From Burkholderiales bacterium (GTDB taxonomy: Bacteria; Pseudomonadota; Gammaproteobacteria; Burkholderiales; Burkholderiaceae_E): 64,000 nt of DNA. Position numbers and translations under genes: made by a program. The stretch covers positions 62,001-126,000 of the forward strand of contig JAPLQE010000044.1 in the NCBI GenBank assembly GCA_026399835.1, written 5' to 3'. Positions within the stretch are counted from its first letter, which is position 1. Every line of letters starts with the position of its first letter. The notes beneath the pieces were generated by a model. It was not told the origin of the DNA. It saw only the letters and a list, made by a program, of their open reading frames with translations, and searched no databases. This document shows, piece by piece, positions 26,952 to 35,890 of this stretch.

Positions 26952-28589
26952 TCACCCGGTGCGCAGCGGGGCCTCGAACATCGCGCCGAGCGCGCGCTCG
27001 ACGACCCGCGCGGTCAGGTACGCGGAGCTGGTGAAGAAGCCCGGCCCCCAGAGCATCATGCCGGCGACATGCACCGCGCGCGTGCCGTGCGCGCGGTAGC
27101 TCGTCATGTCGACCGCGATGCCCTCGCGCGGCTCGCCGTCGAGCTCGAAGGGGCGCAGCAGGCCCGCCGCGTGCATCGACGCGAAGAGCGGCGGCTGGCG
27201 GGGGCTGTCCAGGCGCCGGTCGAGCGCGCCCGAGCAGTCGACGAGCACCGTCGCGCGCTCGTCGCCGAAGCGGTGCGGCACGGTGTAGCCGGCGCCGTCG
27301 GCATCGAGCGCCGGCGTGCCCGCCCCCGCGCGCACCACCAGCCGGCCCGCGCGATGCAGGGCGAGCAGGCGCTCGGCGGTCGGCACCGGGCAGGTCGCCG
27401 CCCAGCCGAGCATCGCCGACTCGATCTCGCGCCGGTAGTGCCGCTCCGCGTCGGGGCGAAGCCATCGGTTCGCGAACGCGTCCCACAGCAGCAGCTGCGC
27501 GTCGCCCACCAGGTCGACGAGGAAGTTCGCGCCGGCACCGGTGCGCGCGGCATCGAGGTCGGCCGCGAGCAGCGCGCCCGCGCGCGCGTCGAGCGCGTCG
27601 GCGTCGGTGCAGCCGGCATAGGGCACGCGCACGGTCGGCCAGTCGATGCGGCAGCCGTGCGCCGCGGCCTCCTCGTCGGCCAGGCGCGCCACGTCCTCGA
27701 GCGTCAGGCCACCGTGTTCGGCGGCCAGCGCCGCGAGTACCGGCTCGACCAGCCGGGTGCGCCGGATCGGCCTACGCACGGGGCTGCCCACCTTCTTCAG
27801 GCGCCCGGAGCGCGACATCAGCACGACGCGCCGCGCGTTCGGCCCGCCCTCGAAGCGCAGCGTGCCGTCGGCGGCGCGCACGAAGGCCGCGCCGGTGCGC
27901 GGCGAGAACAGGCGGTTGACCACGTCGTAGGCGCTCAGCGAGGCACCGAGCAGGTGTACGGTCGCGTCCGCCGGCAGCGCGTCGAGCCCGTCGCTGCAGA
28001 CGTGGGTCGGAAAGAAGCGGGCCGCGGCGCCCGGCGGCGGCGGCGCGACGCGGCTTGCCTCGGGGCAGCGCCCGGTCGCGAGCAGCACCGCGTCGGCCCG
28101 GACCTCGCCGCCGGCCCAGCGGACCCGCACGCCGCCTTCGGCGGGCTCCTCGATGCCCAAGGCCTCCTGCGACACCCGATCCACGCGGATGCCGCGGATC
28201 GACGCACCGACCAGCGAGGCGCGCACCACCTCGCGCAGGAAGCGGCCGAACTCGGCGCGCGGCAGGTGACCGTCCGGCGCGGCCGCGCCGGGATGGCCGG
28301 TGGCGCGCAGCCAGTCGAGGAAGGCGCCGCGGTGCGAGGGCACCAGGCACATCGTGTCGGTGGTGTTGTTGACGAGGTAGTCGGGGCAGTCGCGCTCGCG
28401 GTACGGGAAGCCCGGGCCGAACTCGCCGCTCGCCTCCAGCACGGTCACGCGCTCGACCGGATGCCGGTGGACGAGCTGCCACAGCGCGCTCGTGCCGGCG
28501 AAGCCGCAGCCGACCACGACGACGTGGCGCGGCGCGGCGGCGCGCGGGCCGCCCTCCTCGACGCCGCCCTCCTCGACGCCGCGGCTCAT
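26952..28589 (-). CDS. FAD/NAD(P)-binding oxidoreductase, FAD_NAD_binding_9 type
   Basis: A 545-residue flavoprotein. The dinucleotide motif VVVVGCGFAG (23-32) is followed by 'EFGPGFPYRERDCPDYLVNNTTDTM', which matches the 'GxGxAYxxxDxxHLLNV' region of the FAD_NAD_binding_9 family (COG4529). A second segment 'VHLLGASLSAYDVVNRLF' looks like the NAD(P) site, and the C-terminus 'VHVAGMMLWGPGFFTSSAYLTARVVERAL' like the FAD-closing region. Its ATG overlaps the stop of the acyl-CoA ligase gene (ATGA), so translation is coupled. The substrate is unknown; it may be a ligase product. Near its start a 15-base repeat encodes VEEGG twice. Confidence 0.85.
   Translation of the reverse strand: MSRGVEEGGVEEGGPRAAAPRHVVVVGCGFAGTSALWQLVHRHPVERVTVLEASGEFGPGFPYRERDCPDYLVNNTTDTMCLVPSHRGAFLDWLRATGHPGAAAPDGHLPRAEFGRFLREVVRASLVGASIRGIRVDRVSQEALGIEEPAEGGVRVRWAGGEVRADAVLLATGRCPEASRVAPPPPGAAARFFPTHVCSDGLDALPADATVHLLGASLSAYDVVNRLFSPRTGAAFVRAADGTLRFEGGPNARRVVLMSRSGRLKKVGSPVRRPIRRTRLVEPVLAALAAEHGGLTLEDVARLADEEAAAHGCRIDWPTVRVPYAGCTDADALDARAGALLAADLDAARTGAGANFLVDLVGDAQLLLWDAFANRWLRPDAERHYRREIESAMLGWAATCPVPTAERLLALHRAGRLVVRAGAGTPALDADGAGYTVPHRFGDERATVLVDCSGALDRRLDSPRQPPLFASMHAAGLLRPFELDGEPREGIAVDMTSYRAHGTRAVHVAGMMLWGPGFFTSSAYLTARVVERALGAMFEAPLRTG
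28551..28580. repeat. 15-bp tandem repeat in the flavoprotein start
   Basis: GCCCTCCTCGACGCC occurs twice in tandem, in frame, just inside the N-terminus of the flavoprotein. A separate 12-base tandem repeat (GGCGCCTCGCGC, 28602-28625) lies in the end of the ligase gene and encodes the AREAPREA region. Confidence 0.85.
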
Positions 28590-30268
28590 CGCGGGGTGCT
28601 CGGCGCCTCGCGCGGCGCCTCGCGCGGCGCCCGCTCCAGGTCCCAGGCGCCCGCCGCGCCGCGCTTCCTCAGCACCGCGCGCTGCACCTTGCCGGTGGCG
28701 GTCTTGGGCAACGCATCGACGAGGCTCATGTAGCGCGGCCACGCGAAGCGGGGCAGCGAGCGCTCGGCATGCGCCGCCACGTCCTGCGGCGTGGGCGAGG
28801 CGCCGGGTGCGGGCACCACCGCGAGCATCACCTCGTCCTCGCCGCCGCGGATGTCCGAGGGCACCGCATAGGCCGCGACCTCGGCGACGCCGGCCAGCGT
28901 CGCGAACGCCGCCTCGATCTCGGTCGCCGACAGGTTCTCGCCGCGGCGCCGGATGCAGTCCTTGATGCGGTCGACGAAGGTCAGCACGCCGTCGGCGGTC
29001 ATCGTGCCCGCGTCGCCGGTGTGGAACCAGAGGTTGCGCCAGGCCTCGACCGTCTGCTGCGGCCGGCCGTGGTAGCCGGCCATGAAGCCGAAGGGCACCT
29101 TCGGACGCACGAGGATCTCGCCGAGCTCGCCCGGCGCCACCGGCCGGTCGGTCTCGGGGTCGGCGATCACCACCTCGAAGAAGCGGTCGTAGACCCGCCC
29201 CGCGGCGCCCGGCGTCGACTCGCCGAGCCGCCCCCACACGGGGATGTTGACCTCGGTCATGCCGAAGCCCGAGGTGACGTCCGGCACCCCGAAGCGCTCC
29301 CGGAACACCGCCTCGTGCTCGGGCAGGTTCGGGCCGTTCTTGACGACGCGCAGCCGGTGGTCGCGGTCGTGCGGCGTGGGCGGTGTACCGACCACGAAGG
29401 CCGCGAGCGCGCCGAGGCAGTTGGTGAGCGTCGCGCCGTGGCGGCGGATGTCGTCGAGCCAGGCGCTCGCCGAGAAGCGCGGCCTCACCACCGCGGCACA
29501 GCCGGCGATCAGCGTGGCGCCGAGCTGCATCAGCAGGCCGTTGGCGTGGAAGAGCGGCAGCACGATGTAGTACACGTCGTCGGCCGTGAGCGCGAGCGAG
29601 TCGATCGCGCCGCGGCCGTAGAGGAAGCAGTGCGCATGCGGCATCAGCACGCCCTTGGCCGGCCCGCTGGTGCCCGAGGTGTACATCACGCAGGCGATGT
29701 CCTGGGCGCGAGGCATCGGGCCCTCGTGGCGCGGCGCGACGCGCCAGGCGTCCCAGGCAAGCGTTGCGAGGCCGCCGCGCGGGGCGGGGTCCGGGGCGTC
29801 GGCGTGCGCGCCGCGCGGGTCGTGGCCGTGACCGGCGTCCGGCGCGCCGCCCGCGACCAGCACCCGGGCGATGGTCGGCACCTCGCGTGAGGCCTCGACG
29901 AACGCCGGCAGCAGCGAGGCGTCGACCACCGCGAGCGTGGCGCCGCAGTCGGTGAGCGGATGGCGCAGGAACGCGCCGGTGAGCTCGGGGTTGAGCAGCA
30001 CCGCGACCGCGCCGAGCCGGCCCAGCCCGAGCCAGGCACGCATCAGGTCCAGGCCGCTGGGCAGCATCACCGCGACGTGGTCGCCGGGGGCGACGCCGAG
30101 CGACGCGAAGAAGCCCGCCGCGCGCTCGACGTCGGCATGGGCCTCGCCGAAGCTCGTGCGCTCGCCCGTGGTGGTCTCGATCCAGCGCGCATCGGGGGCG
30201 CGTGCGGCCTGCTCCGCGAGCACCGCGGGCAGCACCCAGCGGCCGGGGTCGTCGAATCCGGAATACAT
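28586..30268 (-). CDS. AMP-binding acyl-CoA ligase, crotonobetaine/carnitine-CoA ligase-like
   Basis: A 560-residue adenylate-forming enzyme. Motifs: P-loop MYTSGTSGPAKGV (195-207), 'GFGMTEVNIPVWG', 'WFHTGDAG', 'DRIKDCIRRRGENLSATEIE' and the C-terminal catalytic lysine in LPKTATGKVQR. The 'R..K.....G.N.S..EIE' form with RIKDCIRRRGEN is typical of the CaiC-like group. Residues 142-168 are a His/Asp/Pro-rich insertion. ATG at 30268 after GAGGAGA. It is followed, with a 4-base overlap, by the flavoprotein, so it probably activates an acid that the flavoprotein then oxidises, or the reverse. Confidence 0.92.
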   Translation of the reverse strand: MYSGFDDPGRWVLPAVLAEQAARAPDARWIETTTGERTSFGEAHADVERAAGFFASLGVAPGDHVAVMLPSGLDLMRAWLGLGRLGAVAVLLNPELTGAFLRHPLTDCGATLAVVDASLLPAFVEASREVPTIARVLVAGGAPDAGHGHDPRGAHADAPDPAPRGGLATLAWDAWRVAPRHEGPMPRAQDIACVMYTSGTSGPAKGVLMPHAHCFLYGRGAIDSLALTADDVYYIVLPLFHANGLLMQLGATLIAGCAAVVRPRFSASAWLDDIRRHGATLTNCLGALAAFVVGTPPTPHDRDHRLRVVKNGPNLPEHEAVFRERFGVPDVTSGFGMTEVNIPVWGRLGESTPGAAGRVYDRFFEVVIADPETDRPVAPGELGEILVRPKVPFGFMAGYHGRPQQTVEAWRNLWFHTGDAGTMTADGVLTFVDRIKDCIRRRGENLSATEIEAAFATLAGVAEVAAYAVPSDIRGGEDEVMLAVVPAPGASPTPQDVAAHAERSLPRFAWPRYMSLVDALPKTATGKVQRAVLRKRGAAGAWDLERAPREAPREAPSTPR

Positions 30269-30321
30269 GGCGGCGTGTCTCCTCGTCGATGCCCGGGTCG
30301 ACGATACCCGAGCGCGCCCGC

Positions 30322-32516
30322 TCAGGTGAACAGGCCGATGTCCTTCACGGTATAGCGGACGATCCCCGGCATCACCCGCGGCAGGTTCGATGCCGACACG
30401 CCGAACCAGGTGGCGAGCGTCGCGCCGAGCTGGTCGACCGAGGTGGTGGGCAGGTAGCGGCCCTGGCCGACGTCGTCGGGGCCGCCGTTGGCCGGAACCG
30501 GTGGCGTCCCGTGGATCCGCCGGCCGCGGACCGCGCCGCCCATCACGAAGTGGTGCGACCCCCAGCCATGGTCGGAACCGTCGCCGTTGGAGCTCAGCGT
30601 GCGGCCGAAGTCGCTCGCGGTGAACGTGGTCACGCGGTCCTGGATGCGGAGCTCGGTCATCGCCGCGTCGAATGCGGCGAGGGCATCCCCGAGCTGCGTC
30701 ATCAGCGCGGGATGGGTGACCAGCATGTCGTCATGGGTGTCGAAGCCGCCGAGCGTCACGAAGAACACCTGCCGCCGGACGCCGAGCGAGCCGCGCGCCG
30801 ACAGCATGCGCGCCACCCTCTTCAGCTGATTGCCGACGCCAGTCGCCGGGAAGGCCGCGGCGAGCGCGGGCGCCGCGGTCAGGGCCGCCGCCACCGTGCC
30901 GGTGGCCGCGATCGAGCGTCCGACCAGCTTCCCGTGCTCCTGCTCGAGCAGGCTCGGACCGGTGGCAGCCGTGGCCAGCGTCCGCAGGGCCTGCGAGGCC
31001 GCCGCCGACCCGAACAGGCTGCCGGACAGTCCGGTGATGCCGACCGGTCCGGTGCTGTTCAGCTGGTACTGCGCCGTGGCGCGCCCGCTCACGAACACCG
31101 ATGTGCCGCCGGTGCTGATGCAGGCGAAGGTCGAGGCCGCGTTGTCCGCGGCGAACACGTCCCCCATGCGTCCGCCCCAGCCCGAGGTCGCACCCTCGGG
31201 ATTGCCGGCCTGCCAGGTCGACTGCTGGTCGTTGTGCGAGACGCGCTGCGCGGCAGCGCCAGGCCGCCACGGACTGTCGCATACGCCTGATGGGTCGCAT
31301 CGTCGTACGGCACCACGGTGTTGCCGTTGTCGTTGCCGCCCAGCAGGAACACGCAGACCAGCGCCTTGTAGTCGGTGGCCGACTGCGCGGCGGCGTCGCC
31401 GATCGCCCAGGCGCCCGACGGCGAGGTGACGCCGAAGGCGCGGGCCCACTGCGTGAAGCGCAGCACCGGCTCGGTCAGCTTGGCACCCGCGGTGCGGGTG
31501 TCCGGCCAGCGCGCCTCCGGGTCGGTGAGGATCGCGCGCAGCACCGCCTTCAGGTCGCCGCGCACGCGTGCGCCGTTGTCGGCGAAGACGGCCGCCACGC
31601 GCCGCACGTAGTCCGGCGATGGGTTCGAGCAGACCAGCCGCTGGATCAGCGGGCGACCGATGAACGGGCCGACGTTGGGATGCGCGACCAGCGTGTCGAG
31701 CGCGATCGACAACGTCTCGCGTGCGCCCGTTCCGGCCGGCACCACCGTGCCGAGGAAGCGCTTCTCGCCCGTCTCGTGCCGCGCGGCGATCGGCTGCATC
31801 GGCGTGATCGCACGGGCCTCCGTGGCGGGGTCGATGCCCGGGCCGCTGACGACGTCCCAGCCGGTGAGCGCACGCGCCAGTCCGCTGACATCGGCCGGGC
31901 CGTAGGTCTCGATCGGCGCGCCGTTCGCGAGCCTGGGCGTGCCGTCGGGCTCGAGCGTCGTCAGCCCGATGGTGAAGCGCTGCATCACCTCGCGGGCGTA
32001 GTTCTCGTCGGGCTGGCGCCCGGTCGCGAGATCGGCCTTCTGGCTGCCGCGCATCGACAGGTAGGCACCCATCGCCGGCGACAGCGTCACCGCCTCGAGC
32101 AGGTCCCGGAACCGGCCGAACGCATGGGTCTCGAGCACATCCATGAAGTGACCGGCGCCGATCGACGGGCACGGGACAGTGATCGTCGACGCCGAGATCA
32201 CGAAGATCTGCGACAGCGCGTAGGTCATGCGCTGGCGCAGCTGGTCGGGGCGGGTGATGAATGCACGCCAGATCGAGTGGCTGGCCTCGGCGCGGGAGTT
32301 CACGAAGGCGCCGACGTTGTAGCCGCGGCCGACCATCCAGTCGACGTGGGACTGTCCGCGGGGCATCGCGAACTGCTCGTCGAGCCAGCCGTCCAGTCCG
32401 ATCGACTGCGTCCGCCGGATCTCCGCGGCGCTGGCCCCGAGGCTCAATCGCGGGCGACGCAGGCGGGAGCCTACAGGTTCGACTCCGTCGGCGAACAGGG
32501 CGTGCGCGGACGGCAT
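30322..32516 (-). pseudogene. Decayed DUF1800 / DUF1501 gene pair, fused and frameshifted
   Basis: From 32516 the frame reads as the DUF1800 family (ASAAEIRRTQSIGLDGWLDEQF, MTYALSQIFVIS, QPDENYAREVMQRFTIG, NPSPDYVRRVAAVF, LTEPVLRFTQWARAFG). It then runs, without the usual last 100 or so DUF1800 residues, straight into the start of DUF1501 (DYKALVCVFLLGGNDNGNTVVP). Near 31240-31256 the frame breaks; the rest of DUF1501 (SHNDQQSTWQAG, FFVTLGGFDTHDD, TASDFGRTLSSNGDGSDHGWG) continues in another frame to 30322. About 70 residues of DUF1501 between GLALPR and SHNDQQ are missing. The DUF1800 start also lacks a signal peptide and the usual RFL.QATFG motif. Normally these are two separate adjacent genes for exported proteins. 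This copy is almost certainly inactive unless the sequence is wrong here. Confidence 0.8.
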
Positions 32517-32607
32517 CGACGCGAGCCCGGGAGTTCGGAACGGCTGCAGCGGTACGCCGCCCGGCCTCTGCCCGGGCCGGGAAGTCGGCTGGGCTACGAT
32601 CGACCCC

Positions 32608-32637
32608 CTCCTCCACCCTCTTCTCCTCCACCCTCTT
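32608..32637. repeat. 15-bp tandem repeat upstream of the DUF3830 gene
   Basis: CTCCTCCACCCTCTT twice in tandem, ending 17 bases before the DUF3830 ATG and downstream of a TACGAT -10-like box (32595-32600). It lies in the leader of the mRNA. Confidence 0.9.
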
Positions 32638-32654
32638 CCCGCGCGAGCCCCGCC

Positions 32655-33065
32655 ATGTCCCGCATCCTCATCACCATCGCCGGCCGCCGTTTCGTCGCCG
32701 AGACGAACCCGGACGCACCCAAGACCGTCGCCGCCTTCGAGAAGCTCCTGCCCTACCGGCAGAAGATCATCCACGTGCGCTGGAGCGGCGAGGCGTGCTG
32801 GATCCCGCTCGGCGACTTCGAGCTCGGCGTGGGCTTCGAGAACCACACCTGCCACCCCTCGGTCGGCGACGTGCTGTTCTACCCGGGCGGCTACAGCGAG
32901 ACCGAGCTGCTGATCGCCTACGGCTCGTGCTCGTTCGCCTCGAAGATGGGGCCGCTCGCCGGCAACCACTTCCTCACCATCGTCGAGGGCAAGGAGCAGC
33001 TGCGGACGATGGGCACCGAAGTACTGTGGGAAGGCGCGAAGGACATCCTGTTCGAGCGCGGCTGA
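32655..33065 (+). CDS. DUF3830 family protein
   Basis: A 136-residue soluble protein that matches DUF3830 (cyclophilin-like fold): 'PKTVAAFEKLLPYRQKIIHVRWSGEACWIPLGDF' and 'HPSVGDVLFYPGGYSETELLIAYG' are the diagnostic parts. Homologues often sit beside catabolic hydrolases or transporters; no function is established. Ends 14 bases before the glutathione transferase ATG, so the two form an operon. Confidence 0.88.
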   Translation: MSRILITIAGRRFVAETNPDAPKTVAAFEKLLPYRQKIIHVRWSGEACWIPLGDFELGVGFENHTCHPSVGDVLFYPGGYSETELLIAYGSCSFASKMGPLAGNHFLTIVEGKEQLRTMGTEVLWEGAKDILFERG

Positions 33066-33079
33066 AACGAGGAAAGACG

Positions 33080-33772
33080 ATGCTGAAGTTCTGGTACAAC
33101 CTGGCACCCAACCCGATGAAGGTCGCGCTGATGCTCGAGGAGCTCGGCGTGCCCTACGAGCCGATTCCCGTCGACACCCGCAAGGGCGAGCAGCACACCG
33201 ACGCGTTCAAGGCGGTGAACCCGAACGCCAAGGTCCCGGCGATCGACGACGACGGCGTGCAGCTCTTCGACAGCAACGCGATCCTGCTGTACCTGGGCGA
33301 CCGGCACGGCCGCTTCGTGCCGACCGACACCGCCTCGCAGGCGCGCGCCGAGATGCTGACCTGGCTGATGTTCATCGCCAGCGGCATCGGGCCGTACTCC
33401 GGCCAGTCGGTGCACTTCCGTCACGCCGCGCCCGAGCCGAAGGCCTATGCGCTGAACCGCTACGACTTCGAGGCCCACCGCCACTGGAAGATCCTCGACG
33501 ACCGGCTCGCGACGAACCGCTACCTCGCCGGCGGCGAGTACGGCATCGTCGACATGGCGTTCTGGGGCTGGGTGCGCCTGGTGCCCTACGTGCTCGGCAT
33601 CGAGAACCCGTGGACGCAGTACCCGAACCTCGAGCGGCTGCTCGACGAGATCAACGCGCGGCCGGCGGTCGCGCGCATCGAGGACCTGCGCAAGCGCCAC
33701 GCCTTCAAGGCGGAGATGGACGCCGAGGCGTTCCGCGCGATGTTCCCGCAGAACGAGCGGCTGAAGGGCTGA
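33080..33772 (+). CDS. Glutathione S-transferase family protein
   Basis: A 230-residue protein: thioredoxin-like N-terminal domain (1-80) with 'NPMKVALMLEELGVPYE' and the glutathione-binding 'NAKVPAIDDDGVQLFDSNAILLYL' (cis-Pro and DSN), and an all-helical C-terminal domain. The N-terminal 'FWYNLAPNPMKV' resembles YfcG/YghU-type bacterial enzymes that act as disulfide reductases. Start: ATG at 33080 after GAGGAAAG. Confidence 0.92.
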   Translation: MLKFWYNLAPNPMKVALMLEELGVPYEPIPVDTRKGEQHTDAFKAVNPNAKVPAIDDDGVQLFDSNAILLYLGDRHGRFVPTDTASQARAEMLTWLMFIASGIGPYSGQSVHFRHAAPEPKAYALNRYDFEAHRHWKILDDRLATNRYLAGGEYGIVDMAFWGWVRLVPYVLGIENPWTQYPNLERLLDEINARPAVARIEDLRKRHAFKAEMDAEAFRAMFPQNERLKG

Positions 33773-33787
33773 GGGTCCGAGCGCGGT

Positions 33788-33808
33788 CCGCTGCGCTCAG
33801 CGCAGCGG
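33788..33808. terminator. Hairpin between convergent genes
   Basis: CCGCTGCGC (33788-33796) pairs with GCGCAGCGG (33800-33808), loop TCA. It overlaps the stop of the DUF1254-like gene and could terminate transcription from both sides. Confidence 0.55.
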
Positions 33809-34360
33809 CTCGCAGCGCAGCGTGGCGCGGGCGGCCTCGACCTGCTCGCGCTGCGCCGCGTAGTCCGCCACCAGCACCCGCATCAGCAGCAGGCCGCGCG
33901 CCGTCGGGGACGTCACCAGCGTCGCGCCGTCCGGCACGGCGGGCGCCGCGGCGTAGGCGCCAGGCCCGACCAGCAGCAGCTCCACCGCGCGCCCGCCCGC
34001 CTGCCGGTCGTTCAGCACGAAGACGTTGTCGGAGTTCGACGCGTACAGCGCGATCGACCAGTAGCCCGGCGCCTTCGGATCCGCGCGGATGCGCAGCGGC
34101 GCGGTGCCCAGGTCGAACGCGCAGGTGGCGTACAGCAGGTCGGGGCTCGGCATCACGATGCGGCGCTGCGTGGCATCGGTCATCGGCGGCAGGAACACGC
34201 CGCCGCCGGCCGCACCGGTGCCGGCGAGCACGCGACTCATGATCACCCGCGGCACTGCCCAGACGGCGAGTGCGTGCACCGCCGCCGCGATCGCGACGAC
34301 CATCGCCGCGCGCAGCGCCCAGCGTCGCCGTGCGGTGGCGGCCCTGCTCGCCGCGGTCAT
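33797..34360 (-). CDS. DUF1254-like membrane-anchored protein
   Basis: A 187-residue protein with one N-terminal membrane helix (AAMVVAIAAAVHALAVWAVPRV) and a periplasmic-type domain. 'IVMPSPDLLYATCAFDLGTAPLRI' and 'APGYWSIALYASNSDNVFVLNDRQ' match the DUF1254 pattern 'SPDNDTLYS..WxDL...P'. The neighbouring gene encodes the DUF1214 half; in many bacteria both are one protein. ATG at 34360 overlaps the previous stop (ATGA). Function unknown. Confidence 0.78.
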   Translation of the reverse strand: MTAASRAATARRRWALRAAMVVAIAAAVHALAVWAVPRVIMSRVLAGTGAAGGGVFLPPMTDATQRRIVMPSPDLLYATCAFDLGTAPLRIRADPKAPGYWSIALYASNSDNVFVLNDRQAGGRAVELLLVGPGAYAAAPAVPDGATLVTSPTARGLLLMRVLVADYAAQREQVEAARATLRCEPLR

Positions 34361-34971
34361 GCGCAGCGCCCGACCGGCTCGATGCGCGGCGGCTCGAGCG
34401 AGGCGGGCGCGGCCTGCAGCGCCGCCTCGGGGTTGTAGACCCGCAGCGTGAAGATCAGCCCGCGATCGCCCGGCGTCGGCAGCCAGGGCGTCGTGCCCGC
34501 ATCGCGCGGCTCGGTCGGCGCGCTCGTGAAGGCGAAGCGTCCGCGCGCATCGAGCACCGCGGTCTGGCCGTTGACGCTGTAGCGCCGCTGCGGCGCGTCG
34601 AAGAGGAAGAAGTCATCGGCGTAGGCGGTGACGCTCCACCAGCGCGCCGCCGGCGGCACGCCCTCGACGCGGTAGCTGCAGCGCGAGCGCAGCGGTGCGC
34701 CGGCGGAGTCGTGCGTGGCGACGTAGTACATCGTCTCCTCGCGGTTGAGCGCCAGCAGCCCGCCGATGGCGACGCGCGCGCGGGTCCAGGGATCGGCGTC
34801 GGCGCTGCCCGCGAGCAGCGCCACCCGCCACGGCCCCGCACCGCTGCCGAAGCCGTCGGCGCGCCGCAGCACGGCCCAGGCACTCGCGAGGCCCAGCACC
34901 ACGCCCAGCCCGAGCACTGCCGCGCCGACGGCGAGCCGGCGACCGAGGGGGCGGCGACGCCCCGGGCTCAT
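34357..34971 (-). CDS. DUF1214 domain protein, membrane-anchored
   Basis: A 204-residue protein with one N-terminal membrane helix (LAVGAAVLGLGVVLGLASAWAVL) and a DUF1214 domain: 'ALNREETMYYVATHDSAGAPL', 'WWSVTAYADDFFLFDAPQRRYSVNGQT' and 'LIFTLRVYNPEAAL' are the usual segments. It overlaps by four bases with both the SDR gene upstream and the DUF1254-like gene downstream. The two small proteins probably associate in the periplasm. Confidence 0.88.
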   Translation of the reverse strand: MSPGRRRPLGRRLAVGAAVLGLGVVLGLASAWAVLRRADGFGSGAGPWRVALLAGSADADPWTRARVAIGGLLALNREETMYYVATHDSAGAPLRSRCSYRVEGVPPAARWWSVTAYADDFFLFDAPQRRYSVNGQTAVLDARGRFAFTSAPTEPRDAGTTPWLPTPGDRGLIFTLRVYNPEAALQAAPASLEPPRIEPVGRCA

Positions 34972-35819
34972 CGGCCCGCCCGGCCCGCAGCGGCGCCGGC
35001 ACGCGCACGCCGGGCGAGCGCCGCGAACCACCGGCCCGCGCGCGCGGGCGCCAGGCGGAACATCCAGTCGCCCAGGCGCGCATCGATGCCGATCAGCAGC
35101 CGCGTGTCGCCGCGCTCGATCGCACGCACGATCGCGGCCGCCGCCTGCTGCGACGTGGTCCGCGCGGTCCGCCTGAACTGCGCGTCGAGCGCCGCCTTCG
35201 AGTCGGCCGCGACCGAGAGATCCACCACGCGCGCGGACTCGACGATCCGCGTGCGGATGCCGCCCGGATGAACCGTCAGCACGCGCACGCCCGAGTCGCG
35301 CAGCTCCTCGCGCAGCACGTCCGAGAACGCGCGCACCGCGGCCTTCGAGGCTGCGTACATCGACTGCGTGGGCGGCGCGACGAAGGCGAACACGCTCGAG
35401 ATGTTCACCAGCGTCGCCCCCGGCCGCCCGCGCAGCTGCGGCACGAACGCGCGACAGCCGCGCACCACGCCCCAGAAGTTGATGTCCATCAGCCAGCGCG
35501 CGTCGGCCTCGGGCAGGGTCTCGACCGGTCCGACCAGGGCGACGCCCGCGTTGTTGACGACGATGTCCGCGCCACCCCACAGCGCGATCGCACGCTCGGC
35601 GAGCGCGGGCGCGGTGGCGGGGTCGGCGACGTCGCAGGCCAGCGCTTCGACGCTCGCGCCCTGCGCGCGCAGCGCGTCGGCCACCGCCGCGAGACGGCTC
35701 GCGTCGAGGTCGGCGATCAGCAGCTTCGCGCCGCGCCCGGCCAGCGCGTGCGCAAGCGCCTCGCCGATGCCGGAGGCCGCACCGGTGACCACCACGCCCC
35801 GCCCCTTCAGCTCAGACAT
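34968..35819 (-). CDS. Short-chain dehydrogenase/reductase
   Basis: Classical SDR of 283 residues. Cofactor motif TGAASGIG (12-19), DVAD at 63-66, NNAG (89-92), catalytic Ser141/142, Tyr155 and Lys159 (YAASK). The C-terminus is an Arg/Ala-rich extension (LARRARAGAAAGRAGR). ATG at 35819. First gene of the SDR-DUF1214-DUF1254 operon and divergent from the shikimate-dehydrogenase-like gene. The substrate is unknown. Confidence 0.93.
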   Translation of the reverse strand: MSELKGRGVVVTGAASGIGEALAHALAGRGAKLLIADLDASRLAAVADALRAQGASVEALACDVADPATAPALAERAIALWGGADIVVNNAGVALVGPVETLPEADARWLMDINFWGVVRGCRAFVPQLRGRPGATLVNISSVFAFVAPPTQSMYAASKAAVRAFSDVLREELRDSGVRVLTVHPGGIRTRIVESARVVDLSVAADSKAALDAQFRRTARTTSQQAAAAIVRAIERGDTRLLIGIDARLGDWMFRLAPARAGRWFAALARRARAGAAAGRAGR

Positions 35820-35890
35820 CGCACGGGCCGCTGCGGCGGTGGCGTCGGGGTAAGGTGGCGACTTCCACAAGACCAGGACGGGGGACAGGC

